Assembly (NCBI RefSeq): GCF_026153205.1
Contig: NZ_JAPFBW010000015.1
Location: forward strand, 95,348 to 159,347
Direction of reading: 5' to 3'
DNA: 64,000 bases
From: Aquabacterium sp. A7-Y
GTDB lineage: Bacteria > Pseudomonadota > Gammaproteobacteria > Burkholderiales > Burkholderiaceae_C
The notes under the pieces are model-generated. The model searched no databases and had not been told where the DNA came from. It saw only the letters and a program-made list of their open reading frames with translations. Below are positions 35,941-43,384 of the stretch, in pieces. Positions within the stretch are counted from its first letter, which is position 1; each line of letters opens with the position of its first letter. The translations under genes were made by a program, and so were the position numbers.

Positions 35941-36906
35941 ATGGCCGGAACCAGCCTGCTTGCCCTGATCGACGACATCGCGACCATCCTCGACGATGTC
36001 GCGGTCCTGACCAAGGTAGCGACCAAAAAGACCGCCGGCGTGCTCGGGGACGACCTGGCCCTGAACGCCCAGCAGGTCACCGGCGTGAGCGCCGATCGCG
36101 AACTGCCGGTGGTGTGGGCGGTGGCCGTCGGCTCCCTGCGCAACAAGGCCATCCTGGTGCCGGCCGCACTGGCGATCAGCGCCTTCATCCCCTGGGCCGT
36201 CACGCCGCTGCTGATGATAGGCGGCGCCTTCCTCTGTTTTGAGGGGTTCGAAAAGCTGGCCCACAAGTTCCTGCACAGCAAGGCCGAGGACGACGCCCAC
36301 CACGCCGAACTGGTGACGGCCGTGGCCGACTCGACCGTCGACCTGGTCGCCTACGAACGCGAAAAGATCAAGGGCGCGGTGCGCACCGACTTCATCCTGT
36401 CGGCCGAGATCATCGCCATCACGCTCGGCACGGTGGCCAACCAGCCTTTCACGACCCAGGTCGCGGTGCTCGTGGGCATCGCGCTCATCATGACCGTCGG
36501 CGTCTACGGCCTGGTGGCTGGCATCGTCAAGCTGGACGACGGCGGCCTCTACCTGACGAACCGGCCCGGCACGGGCGGCTTCGCCCGTTTCAAGCGGGGT
36601 GTGGGCCGCCTGGTTCTGAAGGCTGCGCCCTTCCTGATGAAAGGTCTGTCCATCGCCGGCACTGCTGCGATGTTCCTGGTGGGCGGCGGCATCCTGACTC
36701 ACGGCCTGCCGGGTGCTCACGACGTGATCCACGGCATCGCACACGGTGCCGGTACGGTGCCCGGTGTCGGCGGCCTGCTGGAAGCGCTGACGCCGACCCT
36801 GCTGGACGGTATCGCCGGCATCGTCGCAGGCGCAGCGGTGCTGGCCGGCGTGACTCTGGTGCAGCGCGGGATGGGCGCTGCCAAGGGCGGGCGCGAGGGT
36901 GCATGA
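35941..36906 (+). CDS. DUF808 inner-membrane protein (YedI-like)
   Basis: Polytopic membrane protein of 321 residues. The family start MAGTSLLALIDDIATILDDV is clear, followed by TKKTAGVLGDDLALNAQQV, FLCFEGFEKLAHKF and about five hydrophobic segments. The start at 35941 matches this N-terminus exactly and AAGGAA lies upstream. Function unknown. Confidence 0.92.
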   Translation: MAGTSLLALIDDIATILDDVAVLTKVATKKTAGVLGDDLALNAQQVTGVSADRELPVVWAVAVGSLRNKAILVPAALAISAFIPWAVTPLLMIGGAFLCFEGFEKLAHKFLHSKAEDDAHHAELVTAVADSTVDLVAYEREKIKGAVRTDFILSAEIIAITLGTVANQPFTTQVAVLVGIALIMTVGVYGLVAGIVKLDDGGLYLTNRPGTGGFARFKRGVGRLVLKAAPFLMKGLSIAGTAAMFLVGGGILTHGLPGAHDVIHGIAHGAGTVPGVGGLLEALTPTLLDGIAGIVAGAAVLAGVTLVQRGMGAAKGGREGA

Positions 36907-36943
36907 GCCGGCCCCCAGTGCCGCCGGCGGACCGGGTGTCAGG

Positions 36944-37459
36944 GTGAGCGCCTCGACCTCGCTGAAGTACTTGGCGGGATATCCGGAGCCCCTGCAGCGG
37001 CAGGTGCGACAGCTCATCGATGCCGGGCGACTGGGCGAGATGCTGGCCCACCGTTACCCGCTGGGCCACGAAGTGCGCACCGACCGCGCGCTGTACGACT
37101 ATGTGCTGGAACTGAAGCACCGCTACATGCGCAGTTCCGATCCGCTCAGCAAGGTGGCCTACGACAACCGGCTGCACGTCATCCACCATGCGCTGGGCAC
37201 GCACACGACCGTGGCGCGGGTGCAGGGCGGCCGCCTGAAGGCCAAGCGCGAGATCCGCGTTGCCAGTCTCTTCAAGGACACGCCGGCCGAGTTCCTGAAG
37301 ATGATCGTCGTGCACGAACTGGCGCATTTGAAGGAGAAGGCGCACGACAAGGCCTTCTACCAGCTCTGCACCCACATGGCGCCCGACTACCACCAGCTGG
37401 AGTTCGATCTGCGCCTGTACCTCACACAGCGAGAGGAGCAGGGCGCCTCGGCGCCCTGA
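36944..37459 (+). CDS. YgjP-like zinc metallopeptidase domain protein
   Basis: Probable zinc-dependent hydrolase of about 171 residues. VVHELAHLKEKAHDKAFY holds the HExxH zinc site plus the third His. The preceding LSKVAYDNRLHVIHHALG and the following HQLEFDLRLYLTQ are typical of the YgjP (M48-like) group. The GTG start at 36944 fits the family N-terminus; a GTG at 36899 overlapping the DUF808 stop would add 15 residues. Confidence 0.85.
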   Translation: MSASTSLKYLAGYPEPLQRQVRQLIDAGRLGEMLAHRYPLGHEVRTDRALYDYVLELKHRYMRSSDPLSKVAYDNRLHVIHHALGTHTTVARVQGGRLKAKREIRVASLFKDTPAEFLKMIVVHELAHLKEKAHDKAFYQLCTHMAPDYHQLEFDLRLYLTQREEQGASAP

Positions 37460-37598
37460 TCGCCGGCACCGGCCGGCTGCCATCGGCGGGTGCTCGGCAG
37501 CGTCTTGAAGCTGCGCACCACCGACCCCACCTGCTGCCCTGAAAGCCGGGACGCTGTTTCGGGCAGCGCCCCTGGACCCGCAACGTCAGGGATATGCA

Positions 37599-37961
37599 AT
37601 GAACCTCAGCAGCAAACAGGCTCTGCTTCCGGCCCGGTTGAGCGTCGTGGTGACGCTGGCCCGGCTGCTGGACCTTCTCGATCGCAGTGGGAAGGCGGTG
37701 TCACCGGAGCAATACCGCGTCGTGGCCGGCCGACTGTCGCAGGCCCTGCAGGAACTGGCCGGCGAGCCGGCGCTCGAGGCGGTGCTGTCTGCCTTTCCGG
37801 CCGCCGCCGAGTTGTACGAGAACCTCAACTACCAGCATGCCGGCTTGTGCCGCTCGCCCCTCGAGGCGGCGCTGAATGCCGAGTTGCGTGCCCACGAGGT
37901 GATCGCCAAGGCGGCGCGGCATGCGCCGGCCACGCCGGGGGAGGGCGCAGCGAAGGGCTGA
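37599..37961 (+). CDS. Hypothetical helical protein, 120 aa
   Basis: Soluble, helix-rich and Ala/Leu-rich. AGGGA lies upstream of the ATG at 37599. LYENLNYQHAGLCRSPLEA reads like a conserved surface motif, but I do not recognise the family. It converges on the H-NS-like gene 18 bp away. Confidence 0.6.
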   Translation: MNLSSKQALLPARLSVVVTLARLLDLLDRSGKAVSPEQYRVVAGRLSQALQELAGEPALEAVLSAFPAAAELYENLNYQHAGLCRSPLEAALNAELRAHEVIAKAARHAPATPGEGAAKG

Positions 37962-37979
37962 GGAAGGCCCGCGGCGTGG

Positions 37980-38339
37980 TCAGCGGGTGGCGTCGGGCTC
38001 CGCGTCCGTCCGTCCGCGTGCTTCAGGCGCGGTGCTGCTGCCCAGGCGAGCATGCAGATCCTCGCCGACCCGCAGTTGCGCGACCGTATAGCCTTCCGTG
38101 AGCAGAGCCCGCTTGAGCCAGTCGGGCTGCGGTCCGCTGCCGTCCCAGCACTCGCCCGTGGCCGGGTGGCGGTAACGCACCACCTGCTCGCGCGGCAGGG
38201 GCGTCAGCGCCTCCGGCGCCCTGCGCAGGTCTTTCGGTGTCAGCCCCCAGAAAGCCATCAGCTTGCGAACGGTGCGCAAGGCCGCTTCCCGTTGCGGGTT
38301 CTCGATCGGGGGCTTCGTGTCTGCAGTTCTTCGGTTCAT
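37980..38339 (-). CDS. H-NS C-terminal-like nucleoid protein
   Basis: DNA-binding protein candidate of 119 residues. YRHPATGECWDGSGPQPDWL matches the H-NS C-terminal pattern (Y-R-x-P-x-T-G-x-x-W-x-G-x-G-x-x-P-x-W-L), whose loop inserts into AT-rich minor grooves. The N-terminal half (ALRTVRKLMAFWGLTPKDL) is shorter than the usual H-NS oligomerisation domain. It is divergent from the degenerate DprA relative. Confidence 0.75.
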   Translation of the reverse strand: MNRRTADTKPPIENPQREAALRTVRKLMAFWGLTPKDLRRAPEALTPLPREQVVRYRHPATGECWDGSGPQPDWLKRALLTEGYTVAQLRVGEDLHARLGSSTAPEARGRTDAEPDATR

Positions 38340-38535
38340 GGCCAAGGCGAGGGGCGCGACAACATCGCGCCCCGAAAAGGGCGGGCCGGGCGGCTGTCGC
38401 CCGCTGGCGACGGTTCCAGGACACAGCCTACCAGAGAGCCGGGCGGAGCGAGCGTGGCGAACTGCCTGGGCAGGGGCCATGCGCGTCGCCGCGAGGCAAC
38501 AGCGGTGAAAAGACACGGCACGCGGGCAGGCCACA

Positions 38536-39531
38536 ATGCAGGCCATGCACATTTGCTCCCAGGACGAGAGCCGGCCGGGTGCGGTCGATGCGAGCGAGGT
38601 CGCCCTGGCGGCCGGCGTGCTGGCGCTGCTGCGCTCCGGCCGCGTCGACGCAGCCCGGCTGCGCGCCTTGCTGATCGCTGGGGCGGACGAACCCGGCCCA
38701 CGCGCTGACCTCACGCTGCTGGAGGCGGCCGGCGTGCGTCCGGGCGAGTTGAACGCGACGCTTGCCCAGGCGCGTTCCGAGGTCGACCAGGGCCTGGCGC
38801 TGGGCGTGGTGCCGGTGACGCTGCGTTCGGCGAGCTATCCGGCGCCGCTGCGTCCGCTGGAGGGCAGTCCGCTGCTGCTGTTCGTGCAGGGTGCCATGGA
38901 AGTGCTGGCGCGCCTGCCCGCCGTGGCGGTGGTCGGCACGCGCCGCGCCGGGGGGCACGGCTCCGCGATTGCCAGACGGTTGGGTGCGGCTCTCGCCGAG
39001 GCCGGGTGGACGGTTGCCGCCGCGCTCGAACCCGGTATCGCGCAAGCGGCCCTCGAAGGGGCACTGCGGGGCGGTACGGCGCCGCTGGCCATCCTGGGCC
39101 AGGGCCTCGACAAGCCCGGGCCCAAGGCGCTGCGGGAACTGGCCGAGCGGGTGCGCGCCGCCGGTGGCGCCCTGCTCTCGGAGCACCCCTGCGGCATGCG
39201 TCCGAGGAGGGAACTGCTGCCGGCCCGGCACCGCCTGGAGGCGGGCCTAGCCTGCGCCGGCATCGTGGTCGAGGGAGCCGAGCAGAGCGCGGCGCTGGGC
39301 CAGGCAGAAGCGATGCTGGCGCTGCGGCGGCAGCTGTTCGCCGTGCTGCCGCCGTCGGACGCCGGCGTGCTCACGCAGCGCGCCCTGCCGCAACTGCTGG
39401 TGCAGCGCCACGGAGCGACCGCGATCCACACCCGCGAGGACTACCCGGCCCTGCTGGCGCAGGCGGCCGCGGCCGCCGAGGCGCTGCGGCCGCACGCCGG
39501 CCCCGGGAGCCGCGAGGCTCAGCGGTGCTGA
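38536..39531 (+). CDS. Divergent DprA/Smf-like Rossmann protein
   Basis: 331-residue relative of DprA, which loads RecA on incoming single-stranded DNA. Kept features: YPAPLRPLEGSPLLLFVQG, then AVAVVGTRRAG at the Rossmann start, ALLSEHPCGMRPRRELLPAR and HRLEAGLACAGIVVEGAEQS. The usual SGxAxGID-AHxGAL signature reads as AALEPGIAQAALEGAL and the FPxRNRxIAGLS signature as LPARHRLEAGLA, so key ssDNA-binding residues are altered. No C-terminal winged helix is seen. It may be a non-transformation paralogue. The ATG at 38536 or 38545 is the start. Confidence 0.7.
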   Translation: MQAMHICSQDESRPGAVDASEVALAAGVLALLRSGRVDAARLRALLIAGADEPGPRADLTLLEAAGVRPGELNATLAQARSEVDQGLALGVVPVTLRSASYPAPLRPLEGSPLLLFVQGAMEVLARLPAVAVVGTRRAGGHGSAIARRLGAALAEAGWTVAAALEPGIAQAALEGALRGGTAPLAILGQGLDKPGPKALRELAERVRAAGGALLSEHPCGMRPRRELLPARHRLEAGLACAGIVVEGAEQSAALGQAEAMLALRRQLFAVLPPSDAGVLTQRALPQLLVQRHGATAIHTREDYPALLAQAAAAAEALRPHAGPGSREAQRC

Positions 39532-39998
39532 CCCTCGCGGCCCGAACGGGTCTGGGCGTCCAGGCCCCGGTCGGGTGACTCGAAGACCTGGCGAGGCTCG
39601 GAGCCGACTTCGATCAGTTCCTCGATCACGAAGCTGCCGTACTTCTGCGCCCGCTCGGCCTTGCACGAGCGGGCGATCTCGCCCACCGTGCGGGTCTCCT
39701 CGTCCTTGGGAGCGTGCACCACCAGGAAGTGGTAGCCCTTCTCGGCCAGTTCTCCGTGTGCCTTGACCAGATTCAGTTCTTGTCCCAACGACGCCAGGGG
39801 ACTGGCCTGCGCGATGTCGCGCTCCACCTGGACCTTCATCTGTTCGGGGGTGTAGCGGACCACATAGGCGCCGCTGAAACCGGCATCGGCCAGGGCCTCG
39901 ACTGCGTTGTCGGCGTCGGACTCGGACCGGAAGGAAATCACCACGTGGCCCACCGGCTTGAACACGCCCATCGTTTCCGGATGCTCGGTTTTGTCCAT
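39519..39998 (-). CDS. Hypothetical protein, 159 aa, stress-type
   Basis: Soluble acidic protein. VISFRSESDADNAVEALADA and YHFLVVHAPKDEET suggest a ferredoxin-like alpha/beta fold; some related proteins carry the phrase GYHFLVV. The true start is ATG 39998 rather than the TTG one codon earlier. The C-terminus is disordered (Arg/Gly/Gln-rich) and overlaps the DprA-like gene end by 13 bp. Function unknown. Confidence 0.7.
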   Translation of the reverse strand: MDKTEHPETMGVFKPVGHVVISFRSESDADNAVEALADAGFSGAYVVRYTPEQMKVQVERDIAQASPLASLGQELNLVKAHGELAEKGYHFLVVHAPKDEETRTVGEIARSCKAERAQKYGSFVIEELIEVGSEPRQVFESPDRGLDAQTRSGREGQHR

Positions 39999-40025
39999 CA
40001 AAGTCCCTCACTGTCTGGAGCGCCA

Positions 40026-40044
40026 GGCGTTCGACATGAACGCC
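40026..40044. promoter_or_regulatory. Perfect inverted repeat upstream of 159-aa gene
   Basis: GGCGTTC and GAACGCC are 7-bp arms around a 5-base centre, 27 bp before the start at 39998. Could be an operator, or the terminator of the PEP-CTERM gene upstream on the same strand. Confidence 0.35.
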
Positions 40045-40166
40045 AGCCTTCCAGTCCATCGTGACAAAGCGGGACGGACACCGCACTCGGACGCGGGCGC
40101 AGCGCGCTGTCAGCGCCGTCTGACGCCGGCGGCGACTGCCTCCAGGCTGCCGAGGCCGGGGAGGGC

Positions 40167-40829
40167 TCAGGTCCGGCGACGCCGTACCAGGACCAGGCCG
40201 CCCAGACCCAGCGCGAACAGGGCGTAGGTGCCCGGCTCGGGAATCGGAACGAGGCTGCCTTCGTAGAAGTCACCGAAGGCAAAGTCGACCTCGCTGGAGA
40301 GGGTCAGGCCGGTCACTGTGCCGCCGGCCCAGCCGAAAAATTTCGCGCCGCCCAGGCCGTCGACGGTCTGGGTGATGGACTCGCCGGTGGAGAGATCCAG
40401 CGTGATCTTGAACTCTCCAAAGGGATTGGGCTCGACGAAAAAGCCGAAGGCATCGACCCGCTCGGCCCGGTTCACGCCGGCCAGCACCACGCCGGGCGAG
40501 AAGTCGAAGCTCAGCGAGTTCGCACCGCTGCTGTAAAACACGGTGGTCCCGTCCGAGCCCGGTTGGTGGGGCCAGGTCAGCCAGGTGCTGCCCACGGTGA
40601 GGTGTTGCACCGGGGACGAGAATGCATCCAGGGTGGAGCCGCCGGACAGCACCACCGAGGTGGGGTTGTCGAAATCAAAGCCGGGAACGACCGCGGTGCC
40701 CTGATAGGTGCCCACGTCGACCTTCCATTTCGCAAGGTCGGTGTAGGTCGTGACGGCAGCCTGGGCCACCGTGGCGCTCAGCATCGTTGCGGCGAGGCCG
40801 AGGGCCGACAGAACTCGGTTCAAGGTCAT
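40167..40829 (-). CDS. PEP-CTERM sorting domain protein
   Basis: Exported protein of 220 residues. A clear signal peptide (about 1-24, ending TVAQA) precedes a beta-rich body with FDFDNPTSVVLSGGSTLDAF and SLSFDFSPGVVLAGVNRAER, then the sorting tail IPEPGTYALFALGLGGLVLV and RRRR. An exosortase would cleave at this tail and attach or release the protein at the exopolysaccharide layer. AGGAGG is six bases before the ATG. The matching exosortase and EPS genes are not in the window. Confidence 0.88.
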   Translation of the reverse strand: MTLNRVLSALGLAATMLSATVAQAAVTTYTDLAKWKVDVGTYQGTAVVPGFDFDNPTSVVLSGGSTLDAFSSPVQHLTVGSTWLTWPHQPGSDGTTVFYSSGANSLSFDFSPGVVLAGVNRAERVDAFGFFVEPNPFGEFKITLDLSTGESITQTVDGLGGAKFFGWAGGTVTGLTLSSEVDFAFGDFYEGSLVPIPEPGTYALFALGLGGLVLVRRRRT

Positions 40830-40854
40830 GGAAATCCTCCTGGGTGTTGGGTGT

Positions 40855-40870
40855 CGGGGGCTGACCCCCG
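40855..40870. promoter_or_regulatory. Hairpin in PEP-CTERM leader
   Basis: CGGGGG and CCCCCG with a 4-base loop, 26 bp before the PEP-CTERM start. Likely part of its untranslated leader. Confidence 0.3.
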
Positions 40871-40888
40871 GGAGGATGTTCCGCTATG

Positions 40889-40904
40889 GCCTGGGATCGA
40901 CCAA
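40889..40904 (-). promoter_or_regulatory. Weak sigma-54-like element before PEP-CTERM gene
   Basis: Minus strand TTGGTCGATCCCAGGC keeps GG and GC ten bases apart but diverges elsewhere from the sigma-54 consensus. It is 60 bp upstream of the start codon. Confidence 0.15.
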
Positions 40905-41025
40905 TGCCTTCAAGGGCATGAAGTCATCATCAATGTGTAGCTGCAAGCATGTTGGCGGCCCTGACCCTGACGACTTCTGAAGGCCGCGACATGTCGCCTG
41001 CCAGCTCAACCAGGGGGCGAAAGGC

Positions 41026-41886
41026 TCAGTTGCCCGGGGCCTGCGTGCCCGTTTGCTTCCAGCGGTGCAGCGCCAGTGCCAGCTTGAGGGCCATCGAGAA
41101 GACGCCGAAGACGACGGCGATCCAGAGGTAGGCCGTCGTTTGACCCCGCGGCAGTTCAGGGCGGTTGCCGAGCACCTCACCAGTCTCGGCCGCGACACGG
41201 CCGTCCGCGTCCAAGCGGGCGATCAGGGCGAGCGCATGGTCCATCGCCACGCCTGACTGCGGACAGAGGGTGAAGCGCGACTGCTCGAGCAGCACCTCGC
41301 CGAACCGGCGCGTCTCGAGGAAGGGCGTGGACGATTCGGCGAGTCGCCGTGCGGCGCTGCAGAGCCTGGCTTGCGGGGGCAGGTAGTTGCGGCATTGCAG
41401 GAACTCGTCGACCTCGGCCGGGCAGTCCTCCGGCTTCAGCCGCGCGGTGGGCATCAGGCTTTCCTCGGGACCCGTGGCCTCCTTCAGGCAGAAGCCGAAC
41501 TTGGGGCGCTTGAACACCTCGTCGTCTTCATCGCCACTGGCGCATTCGTGCGTCAGCAAGGCGCGGGCTCTGCCGCGCAACTGCTCGGCGTCCCGGCTGG
41601 CCTCGGCCATGGTGCGCAGGCGTCGCAAGTTCAAGTGCAGGTCGGCATAGCCGGCGACAAAACCGGCCAGCGCCAGCAGCAGGCTCAGCTGGCCGAGCAG
41701 TTCCAAGGTCGCGAGGCGGCGCGCCGCGAAGTCCGGCGAGGGGCGCCGCAGGACAAAACGCTGCAGGCACGCGGCCAGGCCGACGGCCACGAGCACGGCG
41801 AATGCAAACGACAGGACGGGGCTGTTGAAGATCACAGTGGGCTCGGGCCTTGCGGTCTGCCTGGCGGCGGGAATGGGGCGCGGCAT
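41026..41886 (-). CDS. Hypothetical membrane protein with extracytoplasmic Cys-rich domain
   Basis: 286-residue membrane protein: two hydrophobic helices near the N-terminus (about 22-45 and 62-82), a soluble domain of about 140 residues with six cysteines (including LTHEC, FGFCLKE, EDCPAEV, QCRNYL, RLCSAARR, TLCPQSG), and a last helix (about 252-272) before a short basic tail. The cysteine spacing suggests disulphides in the periplasm. Family not recognised. Confidence 0.6.
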   Translation of the reverse strand: MPRPIPAARQTARPEPTVIFNSPVLSFAFAVLVAVGLAACLQRFVLRRPSPDFAARRLATLELLGQLSLLLALAGFVAGYADLHLNLRRLRTMAEASRDAEQLRGRARALLTHECASGDEDDEVFKRPKFGFCLKEATGPEESLMPTARLKPEDCPAEVDEFLQCRNYLPPQARLCSAARRLAESSTPFLETRRFGEVLLEQSRFTLCPQSGVAMDHALALIARLDADGRVAAETGEVLGNRPELPRGQTTAYLWIAVVFGVFSMALKLALALHRWKQTGTQAPGN

Positions 41887-41949
41887 CTGCCCCTCAGGAC
41901 AGGCCGACAGGATAGCCGAAGGCCTTCGTGGCGGGGGCGCAGCGCTGCA

Positions 41950-41984
41950 CCGTCCACAGCTCGTGTGGATGGCCCTGTGGAAAA
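41950..41984. other. Cluster of DnaA-box-like 9-mers
   Basis: Three near matches to TTATCCACA: CCGTCCACA on the plus strand (41950-41958), and CCATCCACA (41964-41972) and TTTTCCACA (41976-41984) on the minus strand. They lie in a non-coding gap. Only the last is within one mismatch of the consensus. Confidence 0.2.
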
Positions 41985-42060
41985 GCTGTAGGGCGATCTC
42001 GCGCAGCCGCTGTGGGTGCGGGTCGTCATCGGACTGCCATATTCTTGTGCAGGGTCTGCT

Positions 42061-42663
42061 TCACATCGAAAGGGCAGCAAGGCGCGGCGACGGGGCCAGG
42101 CCTTCGGCGCGCGAGGCCGGACCGAGCAGCTCGCCCGGATCGATGAAAAACATGCGTTTCCAGCCTTGGTTGCCGGAGGCCGCCCGCCAGGGCAGCGGCA
42201 CCAGGGACACGACGGCGTAGTGCAGGTGGGGCGGCTTGTCCGCTGCATTGCCCGAGCGCCCCACGCTGCCGAGTGCCTGTCCACGCGCCACCCATCGCGG
42301 CAGCCCGGCATGCACCTGCTGGAGGTGCGCGTAGTAGTGGACCCGCCACTTCGGGCCCAGCACGGCCACCACCTGCCCGCCCCGGCCCAGCTCGCCCCGG
42401 TAGAGCACCAGGCCCGGCACGGCGGCCAGCACCGGCCGGCCCTCCGCGGCGAAGATGTCGATGCCCTTGTGCACCCCCGAGGCGCCCCAGGGCTCGAACC
42501 AGAACGAGCGCGGGTTCCAGTCGCGTGCAGAGGCGCCTTGCACCGGAACGAGGGCCTGCTCTGGCAGGACCAGCCCGGCGAGCAGCACCAGGGCAAGCGC
42601 AAGAAGAACCAGGCGCGGACCTCGCCGCCGCCGCGCCGTCGGCCCAAGTGGTTCAACCGGCAT
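42061..42663 (-). CDS. M23 family peptidase
   Basis: Cell-wall endopeptidase of 200 residues with an N-terminal membrane anchor or signal (about 17-37). The LytM signature is present: GVHKGIDIFAAEG holds the first zinc His and Asp, and HLHYAVV the HxH pair. The body GQVVAVLGPKWRVHYYAHLQ matches the M23 barrel. It would cut peptidoglycan cross-links. Downstream neighbours give no partner. Confidence 0.92.
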   Translation of the reverse strand: MPVEPLGPTARRRRGPRLVLLALALVLLAGLVLPEQALVPVQGASARDWNPRSFWFEPWGASGVHKGIDIFAAEGRPVLAAVPGLVLYRGELGRGGQVVAVLGPKWRVHYYAHLQQVHAGLPRWVARGQALGSVGRSGNAADKPPHLHYAVVSLVPLPWRAASGNQGWKRMFFIDPGELLGPASRAEGLAPSPRLAALSM

Positions 42664-42767
42664 GGCGCAGCGGCCCGCTGGTCGGCAGGTCGCAGGGGGA
42701 GTCGATCAGATGTGAAAGACGGGCCACGGGGTCGGCTCCTGGAAGGCAAGGTGGCCGATTCTCGCCG

Positions 42768-43202
42768 CTACCATTGCTCGATGCGGGTGTGCCATTCCTC
42801 GTACTCGCGCCGCACCTTGCGTTGCCACACATAGAACAGCAGCCCCAGCGCGATCCAGATGGCAAGCTGCACGGCGAGCGCCCCGGCCACGAGTCGAGCG
42901 AAGTCGGCCCCGTCGGCGAGGTTGCCGGCCGGCGACAACAGCAGGACCGAGAACACGCCGTAGGCGCTGCAGGGGTAGCCCAGCAGCACCAGGGTGAACC
43001 ACAGGGCGTGCGAGCGGCCGCCGCCGCCGCGCGGGACGGCCCCCGACAGGAGGCCCAGGAACAGCCCCAGGTGCAGGCAGGCGAAAACGACCAGCGCCAC
43101 GATGCGGCTTGCGCCGTCGGCGGCGCAGGCAGGCCCGGCGGCCGTCAGCGCAAGGACTGCGGCGACGACGCGGCAGCCCGGTCTGAACTCGGACAAAAAC
43201 AC
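42768..43202 (-). CDS. Hypothetical membrane protein, 144 aa
   Basis: Small membrane protein with three to four hydrophobic segments (about 8-28, 34-54, 66-88, 104-126) and a short basic-acidic tail. The GTG start at 43202 has GGAGG five bases upstream, which decides it over a much longer frame. The first segment could be a signal peptide ending ACAAD. No family recognised. It is divergent from the glycosyltransferase gene. Confidence 0.55.
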   Translation of the reverse strand: MFLSEFRPGCRVVAAVLALTAAGPACAADGASRIVALVVFACLHLGLFLGLLSGAVPRGGGGRSHALWFTLVLLGYPCSAYGVFSVLLLSPAGNLADGADFARLVAGALAVQLAIWIALGLLFYVWQRKVRREYEEWHTRIEQW

Positions 43203-43384
43203 ACCACTACCTCCCGGGCCAGCGCCCGAAACCACAGGCAAAACGATCCGCAGTGTGCAAAGTTTTCTGCTGCATGCGGGGTCCGCGGCCGGTGTGGATG
43301 GACAGGCGGCGTGAAAAATGGCGCACCGGTCCTGCTTGTTTCCCCAAGTGACAAACCCGGTATTGCATCTGCTGAAGTGGCAGC

